Below are positions 37,739 through 49,225 of a stretch of DNA of 64,000 nucleotides, piece after piece. The stretch is taken from assembly GCA_023231475.1 (NCBI GenBank), contig JALJEE010000954.1, forward strand, positions 40,045-104,044, read 5' to 3'. The notes below the pieces were generated by a model. The model saw only the letters and a program-made list of their open reading frames with translations, did not search any database and was not told the origin of the DNA. Made by a program: the position numbers and the translations under genes. Position 1 is the stretch's first letter; the number at the start of each line of letters is the position of its first letter. The stretch is from Seison nebaliae (lineage: Eukaryota > Rotifera > Pararotatoria > Seisonacea > Seisonidae).

Positions 37739-38914
37739 TTACAAGACGTCGCTGATATTCTTTGGCATTTGTGTAATTGAGGTGGAGTAATGATTCTGAA
37801 GATCGGTCAGTTCTTGCATCTCCTCTTCTACCACAAAATTGATGGCAGTTCCTTTACGTCCAAATCGACCACTTCTTCCGATACGATGAATATATGTCTC
37901 TCGATTTTTCGGTAGATCATAATTGATAACCAAAGTAACTTGTTGGACATCGATACCACGTGAAAGGACGTCGGTTGTAATTAGAATTCGAGATGATCCC
38001 GAACGGAATTGATTCATAATTTGTTCACGTTGTTGTTGTGTCATCTCACCGTGCAACGAAGAGACGGTGTGTTGTTGTGCCAATAATTCATTAGCGACAT
38101 ATGTCACTTTACGACGTGAATTGCAGAAGATAACGCATTGACTAACTTTCAACGATTTGTAAATATCGAAGAGAACTTCTAATTTGAATTCTTCTTTATT
38201 AACATTGATATAATATTGACGAATACCTTCCAATGTCAATTGTTCTTTCTTTACCATAATTTTGATCGGATTCCGCATAAATTGATTAGTCACTTCCATT
38301 ACTTGTTCGGGCATTGTAGCAGAAATCAAAACCGTCTGTAACGTTTTTGGTAGAGTAGCGAAAATTTGCATAATCTGTTCTAAAAATCCTCGTTTCAACA
38401 TCTCGTCAGCTTCGTCCATGACCAACATATGAATTTTCGATGTGGCGATATGTCGTCGGGAAATCATGTCGAAAACTCTTCCCGGTGTCCCAGAAATAAT
38501 TTGTGCGTTTTGACATTTCTGTGCATCATCTGACATATCCGTTCCACCGATACATAAATGATAAGTCAAATTCAAATGACGACCGAGAGCTGACATAACA
38601 CGACTATTCTGATCGGCTAATTCTCGAGTTGGAGCTAGAACTAAAGCCTGAGGATGTTTAACTTCCTCTTTGACACGTTGAAGAATTGCGATACAAAAAG
38701 TGGCTGTTTTACCTGTTCCAGATTGAGCTTGCGCAATCACATCAACACCCCGAATACATGGCATTATGGCACGTGATTGAATGACAGATGGCTTTTCGAA
38801 ACCATATCCATAAACTCCACGTGTCAAATCTTCCTTCAAATTCATATCTTTGAAATCTTCAACGACATCTACCGTATCGTTCGCTGTATCATCTAATTCA
38901 ACGTCATTCAACAT
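37739..38914 (-). CDS. EIF4A3: DEAD-box RNA helicase eIF4A-III
   Basis: A single intronless frame of 391 residues with all DEAD-box motifs: the Q motif region ([14 protein letters not shown]), [18 protein letters not shown] in [12 protein letters not shown], and [13 protein letters not shown]. The phrase [12 protein letters not shown] and the ending [10 protein letters not shown] match eIF4A-III, the exon-junction-complex core ATPase, better than eIF4A-I/II. It would clamp spliced mRNA upstream of exon junctions in the nucleus and act in nonsense-mediated decay. The lack of introns, where most neighbours have them, could reflect a retrocopy, but the frame is intact and strongly conserved. Confidence 0.93.
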   Translation of the reverse strand: MLNDVELDDTANDTVDVVEDFKDMNLKEDLTRGVYGYGFEKPSVIQSRAIMPCIRGVDVIAQAQSGTGKTATFCIAILQRVKEEVKHPQALVLAPTRELADQNSRVMSALGRHLNLTYHLCIGGTDMSDDAQKCQNAQIISGTPGRVFDMISRRHIATSKIHMLVMDEADEMLKRGFLEQIMQIFATLPKTLQTVLISATMPEQVMEVTNQFMRNPIKIMVKKEQLTLEGIRQYYINVNKEEFKLEVLFDIYKSLKVSQCVIFCNSRRKVTYVANELLAQQHTVSSLHGEMTQQQREQIMNQFRSGSSRILITTDVLSRGIDVQQVTLVINYDLPKNRETYIHRIGRSGRFGRKGTAINFVVEEEMQELTDLQNHYSTSITQMPKNISDVL

Positions 38915-40213
38915 TTTTTTTTCTGTAAAGTTTGCTGTTAAAAATAGATCTTTAAAGATTGTAAAAACTTATTATTATGTGTTTACTTTTTAATTTAATT
39001 TATGTAGTGTGCTATTTGAATGGAGCTTACTTTTCCATTGAAAAACTTCTTACTCATTTCTATTATTTTTAATAATTATATGTGAGAAAAATTTCATTAG
39101 TTCGAATAGTCGTTTGATAATGAACTGCGTAATATTAAAAGTTTTTTACTTAAATTAGTCTGCTCATTTTCAATATTCTGCAAATATTTCATTTATGATA
39201 TTTATTTAAAAAATTATTCTTGATTCGATTAATGCAATTAATCATAATAAATTAATTTAGTGAAGTTAATAATTAATAATCATTAGAATATTCATAATTC
39301 AGAGTACCGTTGTTCACGAGATGAAGAAATCTTTAAAATTGATTCAATATTGACTTATTTACTCTCTAGGTATGATGATAACGAATAAAATGATAACGAA
39401 CGAGACCAAAACAGAAATTTGGAAAGAATATAACTAATTTTTGAAATTGTCAAATAATATTATTTACGAAAACTGTTTCCATTTAAATTCTAAACTTAAT
39501 GATTTATGCGTATGATTCAATCTATCTCAATTATGAATATACATCAATTTAATAGATATATTTCTATAGTAAGTTGAAAATTATACTTTCACCATATTTC
39601 TCATATGAAATATTTTTTGAAAATTATGGTTCAGATTAAGTGAATATACTATTAACCATTAAGACTAGTAGACCAGTTTGAAATATTATCATTACGTCCT
39701 GAATTGATGTTTTTGGAAAAGATGTAAATTAATGTTTTATGTAAATTTATTTAAACGGGAAAAAGTGATAAAAAAAACAATTTTTTAATGATGGGTCAAT
39801 AATAACGACGTCGTATGCCAATATCCAAATGACGTAATTAGAATGTTGTGTTTTGATGTTCCGTTACCTCTAACTATATCTCAATATTTGAGGAGAATAT
39901 AATCGAGGGGGTTTGTGAGGTATTAGGTATGTCTTATCAAAATTTCCAAAGATTTTCTATTTCTATGACAAGTTCGTTTCGTGGATGGATGTTTCCTAGT
40001 AGGATGTTTACATTTGTTGAAACAAAAGAATATATGGACTTTCAACTTTTAACAACATCATCTGTCAAAGCGTAGTAATTTTATATTTCCTTTTCTCAGA
40101 TTAATAATGCATGAACCAGTGACCTTCCGATATTGGATCAACACAAATCTAACGCTACATTCATCATCGAATTCGTTTGATTTCAATATATTTCATTCTA
40201 TAATAGATTTGAG
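38915..40213. other. Divergent intergenic region, no gene seen
   Basis: About 1.3 kb between the starts of eIF4A-III (-) and the transporter (+). It is strongly AT-rich apart from a short palindrome-like AACGACGTCGT near 39806. No exon is supported. Confidence 0.45.
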
Positions 40214-42191
40214 ATGGAGGTCGATGAAAAATTCAACATTTTAGTTGTAATAGCTGCCACAGTTTATCCCTCTGATAACTCTCATCGAATAAAATAATAA
40301 TTCTTCGAATAGATTAGCACCATGATCACTGATGGCATCTCATACAGTTATGGGGTGTTGCTAATCGTTTTTAAAGATTATTTCAATACATCCACTACAA
40401 TTTTGACGTTGGTTGGCTCGATTACAGTCAGCGTCTATCTTGGTAGTGGCCCGGTAGTTGCCATTCTTATCCGGAAATTCAAAACGTGGAAAACATGTTT
40501 TCTGGGTGGATTGTTGTTATGTACAGGAACAATTCTGACATTATTCTGTACAAATGTTCCTATGTTAATAGTTACCCAAATTATTTGTGGTGAGTTTTAC
40601 CATTTTTCAATTGTCTTATAATTCAGTATTCCATCTATAGGTTTGGGTATCGCATTCTCTAATTTGACTGCTTTGATTATGGTCGGACTTTGTTTTGAGA
40701 AATATCGATCACTAACAACTGGATTAGTAACGGCAGGTTCAGGATTGGGTTGTTCATTGTTTGGACCACTCATGGAATATTTCATAAAAGATTTTGGTTG
40801 GAAAGGTGCTCAATTATTAATAGCAGGTTAATTTCCTTCATTTTCTCCTTTTATTCATTTACTATTGTCAACAGGAATTGCATTGAACTTGTGTGTCGTT
40901 GGAATTGTCTTCAAATTATTCACAGAATTGGAAGAGAAGCCAATCGACAAAAAACAGGAAATGTTTTTTGAATTTTATTTTGAAATTATTTAAACTTCTT
41001 TCGTTTATTAGAGAAGAATATGATGAAATTGATTTTGATGATGGTTATGTTAAAAATAATGGCACCACAAACTTTTCCCATATTCCAATGGCCGCCATAG
41101 CGGATGATGATATTTCTGTTATTTAACGAAAATGCTAAATTAAAATTAACGAATGTTTTAGACAATGAATAGTAGACACTTTACTTTCCAAATGAGTATG
41201 TCTCATCCGAATATCAAAGAAGCGATAAAAGATGAAGGAGTGAAATTTTTGGGTTATTCCGATTCAAATTTAAGAAGAATGTTCAACAATTTTTATTCAC
41301 TTTAAATTAATTATGAGTTATCGAAGGGATTCCGACAAAGTTTCTTTCGTGGATTCATTCAGTGTCTATCGATCCGGATGGAACTTGGCTGATTTGGATG
41401 ATGGCGAATCAAAAGGTTTTTGAATTATTCATATTCTCCCGTTACACTCCACTTATTCTCACTACTCTATTATGATAATTAGATACTAATTGTTGGATGA
41501 TGTTACATAAATTATTGGACATGGGACTGTTCAAAAACGGTGGTTTCCGACGTGTATGGTTTAGTCATCTGTTCTCATTCTTCGGATTCTACACGCCATA
41601 TTTCTTAATAATAAAATATGCGGTAGATCATAACATATCAGACAATAATGCGGCTCTTCTCTTGTTATGGATTGGAGTGACGAATATAGCCGGTCGAATA
41701 ATTTCCGGTTTTCTTTGTAATATCTTTCGAGGGAAAACGGCAATCATTAATGGAATTGGTCTACTAATCGCTGGTATTGCAACATGTTGTCTACCATTGA
41801 GTGCTAACTATATTTGGTTATGTTGTTATTCGTTTTTATTCGGATTCTTTTCAGGTATTAATTTGCTTTTTAATTTAAATCTCAATATCTAATTGTTAGC
41901 ATTCCACGTGACATTATGTACGGTGTTGTTAGTCGAATCAGTGGGAGTTAATCGTTTAACCAATTCATTTGGATTAGTTTGTTTAGCTCGTGGTATAACC
42001 GTTCTGATCGGTCCTTACGTCACAGGTATATGATTTAATTTAGACAAATTCAAATAATACCATTATCGACAGGTAGTATATCGGATTGGATCGGTCGAGA
42101 ATATTTTACGTTCATCATATCTGGCATATTCTTAACAATCGGAGGTGTTATCATTATGTTGCCGAAAATCCAATTACATAGATCAAAATAA
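40214..42191 (+). CDS. MFS transporter, monocarboxylate (SLC16)-like
   Basis: Ten exons join in exact phase: 40214-40261, 40313-40589, 40641-40826, 40875-40962, 41012-41117, 41162-41280, 41318-41415, 41483-41854, 41900-42025 and 42073-42191, 512 residues. The topology fits 12 helices in two halves split by an acidic cytosolic loop (FDDGYVKNNG to SGWNLADLDDGE). DGISYSYGVLLIVFKDYF, SGLGCSLFGPLMEYF and GVTNIAGRIISGFL fit the SLC16 monocarboxylate-transporter pattern. The first helix is split by an intron after 16 residues. It would move small monocarboxylates or related solutes across the plasma membrane; the substrate cannot be read from sequence. Confidence 0.85.
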
Positions 42192-42718
42192 TTAAGCAAA
42201 TTTCCAATTATTTCATCCATATTTATTTATCCTATCTTCTTCAATTAAAATATCGATTATTATCAATAACCATTGATCAGTTGATTGGATGGAAATGTGA
42301 ATAATGAGATTTTTTTACTGTGAGAAAGGAAATTATAAATATATGTTAATAAATAAATAAATTTTTTTTGGAATTCGATTGAATTTGGAGCTTGTCCAAA
42401 TTTGTCAATGTCTTCTATTCTACTTTAATTAACTGATTAATAATCCCCTTTTGATTTACTTATCATTTGATTCGTTACATAACAACTTGAATTTAAATAA
42501 ATCTTTTTTCTGTTGAATAATCTTTCATTTATCATCATCTGACTATTATCTGATTGTCCTTCTTTCTCTCTTTCTCTTCTTTTGATGATACTAATAATAA
42601 TTGTCGATTAATTTCAACAAGTCTGTAATAACAGTACATAGTCTTTTCCGATAAAATTATGGAGATTTTTAATGATTCTTAAATTCATTCAATTCACTCC
42701 ATACCACACCAATCACCA
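42192..42718. other. Spacer between the transporter and the RhoGEF gene
   Basis: About 530 bp, AT-rich, with a TTTCTCTCTTTCTC tract near 42562-42580. It should hold the transporter 3' UTR and the next promoter. No exon is seen. Confidence 0.45.
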
Positions 42719-45655
42719 ATGGAAGAACAGAAGAGGAAACGTTTCAGTATTCAAGAACGTGTCAGTTATTTCGAACATATCCAGGTAGATCCTGGAAACG
42801 TACCGGAGACATGTCCAGCGGAACCATTCTCGTCACCACCGTCCCCTTCCGATGATCTACTGTCGACCAATTCGTCGTTCTCCAAAAATCTACCAAAATC
42901 ACCCATCATTTCATCATCTTTAATATTTCCATCATCAACGTCATCATCGTTGATTCGTTCGTCAACTACATCAATTTCATCCTCATTAAAATTTCCATTA
43001 ACCGCATCAATTTCGTCCTCATTAAAAATTCGTTCGACAATATCACCACCACCAAGACCGAAATCACCAGCGGTGAAATATTCCCAATCATCCTTAAAAT
43101 TCCCGTCGCCAACATTGAAAAATAAACAAAACGTTTCACTAACAAGGAATTCGGGTGGAGGAAATTATGAGAATCATTCATCATCATCATCATCATCGTC
43201 GTCATTTTTGAATTTAAAGGAGATACAAAAAATTCCTCCCGAAACAATTGGAGAGAAGAATAACATCTCTTTCTATCGTATTAAGAAACAGTTCGAAAGT
43301 TCAACTGATACAAATGAAGCGGCTTCTTTTCTCTCATTAACTCGAACAACAACAACAACAACATCATCATCATCATTAGTTAAGAAGAAATTTCCACCAG
43401 TACCGCCACGACCATCCAAGAAGATATTAGAAGAGGCAATTTGTCGTTATAAATCGAACGAAAGAAATTTTTCAAATTTTCTCCATTTAAATTATCGTCG
43501 TTCAAGTCATACAGTACGAATTGATGAGAATCATCGAGATTATGATGAAGTACTTTATCAGTCAAGTATGAATGACGACCATTCAACGGATGGGAGTGAA
43601 GCGAATTCATCGGACGAGAATGAACAATCAGAAAAGAAAATGATCAATCGTCAATCAAATGAAATTATTATTCCACATAAATTATGTTTGAAGGGATTGA
43701 TCGTTATAAAGAATTGTGTCATCGAATTATTCAGTTTAGAGAAGAGTCTCTATAGCATGTTAATTCATTTAGGATTGAAAGTGGAATTACTTCATAAAGG
43801 AATTGAACAATTCAAAGAATCGACATCATCTGAATCATTGAAATTAGATACGACTTATGGTAATCTTTATGCGACATTGCCACCATTAAAGGAAGTACAT
43901 CTGACAGTTTTGGAGGATATGAAGAAAATTATGACAATGATATTTGGAGACGAAGAAATTTATTTTCTTAATATGACTGGAAAAGAAACGGAGAAGAATG
44001 ACAAATATGACAATCAACGTGAGAAATTTGATGGAATGATCGAAAAGAATGAAATCGACGTTATGAATATGATTCGAATGATATTGGAAATGTATCGATC
44101 ACATTTCAATTTATTGAATTTCCATTCATCATATGCTTCGTCTATTTCCATCGATAATGATCGAATAAAAAATTTATTTGAACTCATCAAACCAAAAACG
44201 TCATTGGAAGCAGAAACGTTAAAGAAGATTGTGAATGATTTATTCGAATTACATCTGTATGAGATGAATATGCCAACACAACGGTTATGTCAATTCCGAG
44301 ATCATATTCGTCGAATAAAAACGGTTTTATTGAAACATCAGGAATCATTAAAAACTGAATCGTCCATAAACATCGATTGTAAATGTCGAGATTGTGAAGA
44401 TGTCAATTATTTGACATATCTTTGTGGTATTTGTTATGATAGTTTCGAAATGATGGTACGGAAAGCAGACGAAGAGATCAAAAGAAGAGATAATTTCAAA
44501 GAATTAATCGCATTAGATAATAGACTCACATCAAATTCTTTCTTTCCTTTATGTAGTTCAACGACAAGATTTATCGTATTTGAAGAAGTTCTCTTCAAAT
44601 TGACACGTCGTCGAGGTGAACAACGTGAACGTGTAATGATTTTATTAAATGACATCATTCTACTTTGTCGAAAGATCACCGGTTTATGGTCGATGGATGA
44701 TGGCCAATCAATTTTACAGAGACGAAAAGTTATTTGGTTAAAAGATACGGAAATAAAAGATATTGGAAAACTTCATTTCGTTTTACGTGGTCGTAACGTC
44801 AATTTGACGATGTTAGCCGTTGATGCTGAACAAAAAATGAAAATAATTACAGAAATCGAGAAATATATCAATCTTGCAAAAGGAGATAATGGAAATAATA
44901 TAAAGAAAGAGAAATTAACCACATCTATTTCGGCTCATGACAGATTTGATGACGACAAATCGACGAAATTTAATCCCACCGCAACTTTAACGAAAGAGAA
45001 TGAAATGCAGTTGGAAAGTGAATTGAAACATTTATTGTCTGAAATGGAGAAATTTCAATTGTCCATCGATAATCTCCATAGCGATCAAACGTCAACAAGT
45101 AACGAGACGGGAACAAATCAGAACAATCAGAAAACAGCAAAAAATAAATCGATTCGTGGAAAAAAACGACGAACGTCGACGTTGACGAATGTGGAGAAGA
45201 TAAATGATTTGTGTCAAATCGATCAATTAAAAACACAATTCAAATTATTCTGCTCCACACTCAACATCGAACGGTTGGAAGATAATGAAAAGATTGTGAA
45301 TATGAATAAAATCATTTTTTCTGTACCGATGGAACCGTTTTCAGAAATTGGTTATTTTGAACCTCGATGGATAAAAGATCAATATTCTGATCGTTGTATG
45401 AGATGTTCCGATAAATTTTCATTAACTAAACGAAGACATCATTGCAGGTTTATTTTCAATATTCAAATGATTTGTATTCTCCTCTTATTTAGATCCTGTG
45501 GATATTTAATTTGTGCAGATTGTGAAGTGTTAGATGAGAAGCCGTTACCGTTCGATGAAATGAGTAAAGGAAAAACTGATTTGAAGAGATGTAAATTATG
45601 TTACTACGTATTGAAGTGCCGAAGGATCCTAGAGACTTTGGGTCATAAATTTTAA
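42719..45655 (+). CDS. FGD-like RhoGEF with PH and FYVE domains
   Basis: Two exons, 42719-45447 and 45493-45655, 963 residues. The 45-nt intron falls inside the FYVE motif and restores it (RRHHC-R-SCGYLICADC). The N-terminal 240 residues are Ser/Pro-rich with possible SH3-binding sites (KKFPPVPPRPSKK). A helical region at about 324-547 is the likely DH (RhoGEF) domain, though divergent. A PH-like domain covers about 619-717 (FEEVLFKLTRR to EIEKYI). The FYVE finger at about 884-963 has WIKD, CMRC, KRRHHCR and a final CKLC. This order matches FGD1-FGD6. It would activate a Cdc42-type GTPase at PI3P membranes. FGD proteins usually carry a second PH after FYVE; none is present here. Confidence 0.78.
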   Translation: MEEQKRKRFSIQERVSYFEHIQVDPGNVPETCPAEPFSSPPSPSDDLLSTNSSFSKNLPKSPIISSSLIFPSSTSSSLIRSSTTSISSSLKFPLTASISSSLKIRSTISPPPRPKSPAVKYSQSSLKFPSPTLKNKQNVSLTRNSGGGNYENHSSSSSSSSSFLNLKEIQKIPPETIGEKNNISFYRIKKQFESSTDTNEAASFLSLTRTTTTTTSSSSLVKKKFPPVPPRPSKKILEEAICRYKSNERNFSNFLHLNYRRSSHTVRIDENHRDYDEVLYQSSMNDDHSTDGSEANSSDENEQSEKKMINRQSNEIIIPHKLCLKGLIVIKNCVIELFSLEKSLYSMLIHLGLKVELLHKGIEQFKESTSSESLKLDTTYGNLYATLPPLKEVHLTVLEDMKKIMTMIFGDEEIYFLNMTGKETEKNDKYDNQREKFDGMIEKNEIDVMNMIRMILEMYRSHFNLLNFHSSYASSISIDNDRIKNLFELIKPKTSLEAETLKKIVNDLFELHLYEMNMPTQRLCQFRDHIRRIKTVLLKHQESLKTESSINIDCKCRDCEDVNYLTYLCGICYDSFEMMVRKADEEIKRRDNFKELIALDNRLTSNSFFPLCSSTTRFIVFEEVLFKLTRRRGEQRERVMILLNDIILLCRKITGLWSMDDGQSILQRRKVIWLKDTEIKDIGKLHFVLRGRNVNLTMLAVDAEQKMKIITEIEKYINLAKGDNGNNIKKEKLTTSISAHDRFDDDKSTKFNPTATLTKENEMQLESELKHLLSEMEKFQLSIDNLHSDQTSTSNETGTNQNNQKTAKNKSIRGKKRRTSTLTNVEKINDLCQIDQLKTQFKLFCSTLNIERLEDNEKIVNMNKIIFSVPMEPFSEIGYFEPRWIKDQYSDRCMRCSDKFSLTKRRHHCRFIFNIQMICILLLFRSCGYLICADCEVLDEKPLPFDEMSKGKTDLKRCKLCYYVLKCRRILETLGHKF

Positions 45656-46426
45656 CTTTTTCTTTTTAGTTAATTTCCGGTGTTAATTTCGAAAAACCTT
45701 TCTATTTCTTTCAATTGCGTATTCAATTCCGATCATCTTACCTAAAATTATTTATTTATGTGCTAATTCATAACTTTAAATAAATTTTCTTAATTCTATT
45801 TTTTATAATATTCTTCGGTGTCATACACATACAAATTTTTTTGATCAACCTCGGTCGAGTTAGTCTGGAAACGTTTAAATTATTAATCTCATTTATTATA
45901 TTATTAGTAAAAGTTTATCGATTATTTAAGTATTTGTTACAATTATTAAGAATGGTTAACATTAGCTGAAAACAATTTTTAAAATTAGCAACTAACAACA
46001 TTAACAAAAAAGTTCTAACATGCTGATGCAGTTCGCCAACCTTGTAATTGTGAAGTCGTAGTTCAAAGAAAATGGAATGATGTTTGTATGTTAGTTGAAA
46101 TACAGATAGAAGACGGTCGCAGAAGAAATATAAGCACAAAAAGGGGGACATTGATATTGCTTGATTTGGAGAAGTTTTTGACAGTTATTGAAGTACGGAA
46201 TTACTTCTTTCGAATAATTTGCTAACATTACAAATAAACACTTACTTCCTATTTTCAAAAAAGGCATTTCAAGTTTTCAAATTTTCGAAGTTTTAAAATT
46301 TGAAAATTTCAATAATTTACTCTGAAATCAATTAAAAAATTTCAAGAAATCTTAGAAGTTTCGCAATCTAACAATAGTTCACAAGTTGTCAGTTCAAACA
46401 AGATTGAACAAAACATATTTTTTCAA
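45656..46426. other. Spacer upstream of the PABP-like gene
   Basis: About 770 bp of AT-rich sequence. A minus-strand frame at 45915-46151 has no recognisable features. Nothing else is seen. Confidence 0.45.
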
Positions 46427-47871
46427 ATGTCCAATGGAACAGCAGATCCCGTGAATGTAGCTAATGGAAAATGGACATTACGTGTGTCGAATTTAAGCGA
46501 CAATGTAAAAGAGACTGAACTTTACAAAATCTTTGACCAATATGGTTCACCGGAGTCGGTACGATTATGTCGCAATTCAGACGATAAAACATTATGTTAT
46601 GGTTATGTCAATTATTTATCGGAATCAGAAGGTTCTTCTTCTTTTTCTTAATGTTTCCTTTTCACTTTTTTTCCAGCAAGCGAAGCAATGTTTTCCCTCA
46701 ATTTCACAGTTCACCACGGAAAAGAAATTCGGATAGTGTGGAATCAACCTAACCATCAAATCCGCAACAATGAAATTGGGAACTTGATGGTCCGAAACTT
46801 ATCCAAAACGATGACCAATCTCGAATTATACCATATGTTTAGAAAGTTCGGTACCATCATGTCCTGTCGTATTATGATGAATAAGAACAATGAATCTTGT
46901 GGTTACGGATATGTTCAATATCGAGAGGAGGAAGATGCGAATAAGGTAATCGAGAGGTTCAATGGAAAGACAATTGATAAATTTACGATAAATGTTTCGA
47001 AGTTCATTCCGAAAGAAAAGAGAAAAACTGACGAGAATCATTTCACTAATGTTTATGTGAAGAATTTTGAGGAAGCTTTAGATAGTGAGAGTCTCGCTAA
47101 ATTATTCTCCAAATTCGGTCCCATCGAAAGAACTAAAGTCATGACAGATGATGAGGGCCGAAGTAAAGGATTTGGTTTTGTTTCTTTCAAGAAATGGGAA
47201 AGTGCCAAAGAGGCAGTGGAGAAAATGAATAAATATATTTTGGAAGTTAGAGATACGACAACAGAGAACAACCGACCAATAGTGCATGAATTGTTCGTTT
47301 GCAAAGCGATGAAGAAAGCTCATCGCAAAGTGATGTTGGAGAAAGAACATGATAAATTGAAAGATAATGGAATAACTTTATTGGTGAGATACATAAATGA
47401 ACAGGTCACTCAGAAACAGGTGGAGGATTATTTCTCGAAAATTGGTAAAGTGAGTTCGGTAAAAGTTCAAATGGATCCGAATACCAAGATGCAAAATGGT
47501 TTCATTGTTTACGAGAATCGAAAGGACGCATTTAATGCAATGAAACAGCTACATAACTCTGATTTGGGAGGGAGTAAAATTAACATCACCGTTCTAGAAT
47601 TTGAGGAAATGAACAAACTGATCCGAGAACAACAGATGATGTATCGACGACCATCATATTGTCGGAACGGCAATGTACGAGTCTCCAATACACGGCCACA
47701 ATGTTAGACATCCATTTTGTATTTTAAATTAATGATTTCTTATGGTTAGACGCCACACCTCAGAACGATGAAGCTTTCCAAAGACTCCTCCCGATGAGGA
47801 TCAACAGTCCAAATACGTCGTTAATATCGCATGGCAAGCCACGCGAATCTAGTCAAAAACAAATTACTTGA
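46427..47871 (+). CDS. PABP-like protein with four RRMs, no MLLE domain
   Basis: Three exons in phase: 46427-46631, 46677-47702 and 47750-47871, 450 residues. The third exon was found from its acceptor, continuing frame and higher GC; without it the frame would stop at 47707. Four RRMs are visible: WTLRVSNLSDNVKETELY, NLMVRNLSKTMTNLELY, TNVYVKNFEEALDSESLA with KGFGFVSF, and ITLLVRYINEQVTQKQVEDY with QNGFIVYE. The order and spacing match cytoplasmic poly(A)-binding protein. The RNP motifs of RRM1 and RRM4 are weak and the C-terminal MLLE (PABC) domain is missing, replaced by about 70 polar residues. It probably binds poly(A) or A-rich RNA but could not recruit PAM2-motif partners the usual way. 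Confidence 0.8.
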
Positions 47872-49225
47872 AAGAATTGAACATTTTTATTTGGAATAAA
47901 ACTCCATTTGTTGTGATCGAGAAACGTTGTTGGGAATTACTAAAAGTTAAACGACATTGATTACAAGACAATTCAAGTACGACATAAGATTGATGACTAT
48001 TCTATCAAATATAATTTGACAACAATCTTACTATAATCGTATTAATATGTAGTAATAATATGTACTTTATTAGTCAGCACACTCTTAGCTCAACTTGATG
48101 ATGCTAGAAGAATTATTGAAGATTTGGTTAGAAAAGATAATATCACAATCATCTAATCGAACGTTGTATAATGCAACATGACACATGTTCACTTATGAAC
48201 TTACACTTGTTAGTCAAACGTTTTAGAAGCAACAATAAAGCAAAAGATGAATAAGATTTCAGAGTAAATAATTCAGCTAGTGTTTCAGTCGTTCTTGATA
48301 AATAGATAGATCTTGTCGGATTGCTACTGACGAAAGTTTTTCCACTTTCGAATAATGAAGTTTTAACAGAACTCCACAATTTGTTTGCTTTGAACGGCTA
48401 TTCACCATAATATTGTTGTATGATAAGAGTGTACGTAAATTTTATGTGATAATATGAAGAAACAGTAAACTCTCTGCCTCGTTATTTAACACATACATTA
48501 AGTAAATCATTAAGTAGACAATATCTATTAACAATACTGGAATCTATTAATTCAAACCGAATTTCCGGTTCCATCCTTCCATCAATATGAGATATTTTTC
48601 TTTCCTATCAACTTCTTTTCTAATTACTATTTGTTAACAAAGTCAAGTACGTAAAAAACCTAGCAAACTTTATAAAGGGTTACAATCTGTCCGATTCCAA
48701 TGAGAATTGTCATTTTTCACAAGTGTTTATATTATCATAGTATAAAGTCTATAGGGACGAGAGATGTCTATACTATATCCATCGGAATAGGGAAGAGTTA
48801 AGGCATTCTTCTACGCAAGTTTATAAAAAGAATTTATTAAAAATAATTGAAAGAAATAAATAAAATTTACTTTCGAACTATATCAAGGGAGAAATGATGG
48901 TAATTAGTAGTTTTATCACTGGATTAATCTCGGTATAATGGTAAAATTTTAGAAAAGGAATGACATAATTCCTTTCGAATAATACTTTTTTTCTAAAGGA
49001 AACAGATGGAAAAACGGAGTAGAATGGGAACGAGAAAAAATTATAAAACTTAACAAATTTGAAAAAGGATTAAATTATTGTTAAAATATCAACGAACGGG
49101 AGGGAAATGGAGACGATAGTCGATAACAGACGATACATTCAAGATTAAATTTGATATATTGAAATACGAAATTTAAATTAAATTTTAATCGAAAATAAAT
49201 AAAATTATTTGATTGAATGATTGAA
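47872..49225. other. Convergent spacer after the PABP-like gene
   Basis: About 1.35 kb. A short plus-strand frame at 48061-48162 and minus-strand frames at 48149-48420 are open but have no splice partners or recognised family. Most of the rest is AT-rich. Confidence 0.4.

Noticed and set aside
47703-47710. Stop at 47707-ish as the end of the PABP-like gene
   Set aside because: A donor at 47703 and acceptor at 47749 remove it in phase and lead to a GC-richer 40-codon final exon.
48061-48420. Short open frames on both strands, such as MVNSRSKQTNCGVLLKLHYS on the minus strand
   Set aside because: They are under 80 codons, unlinked by splice sites and match no family; too weak to call a gene.
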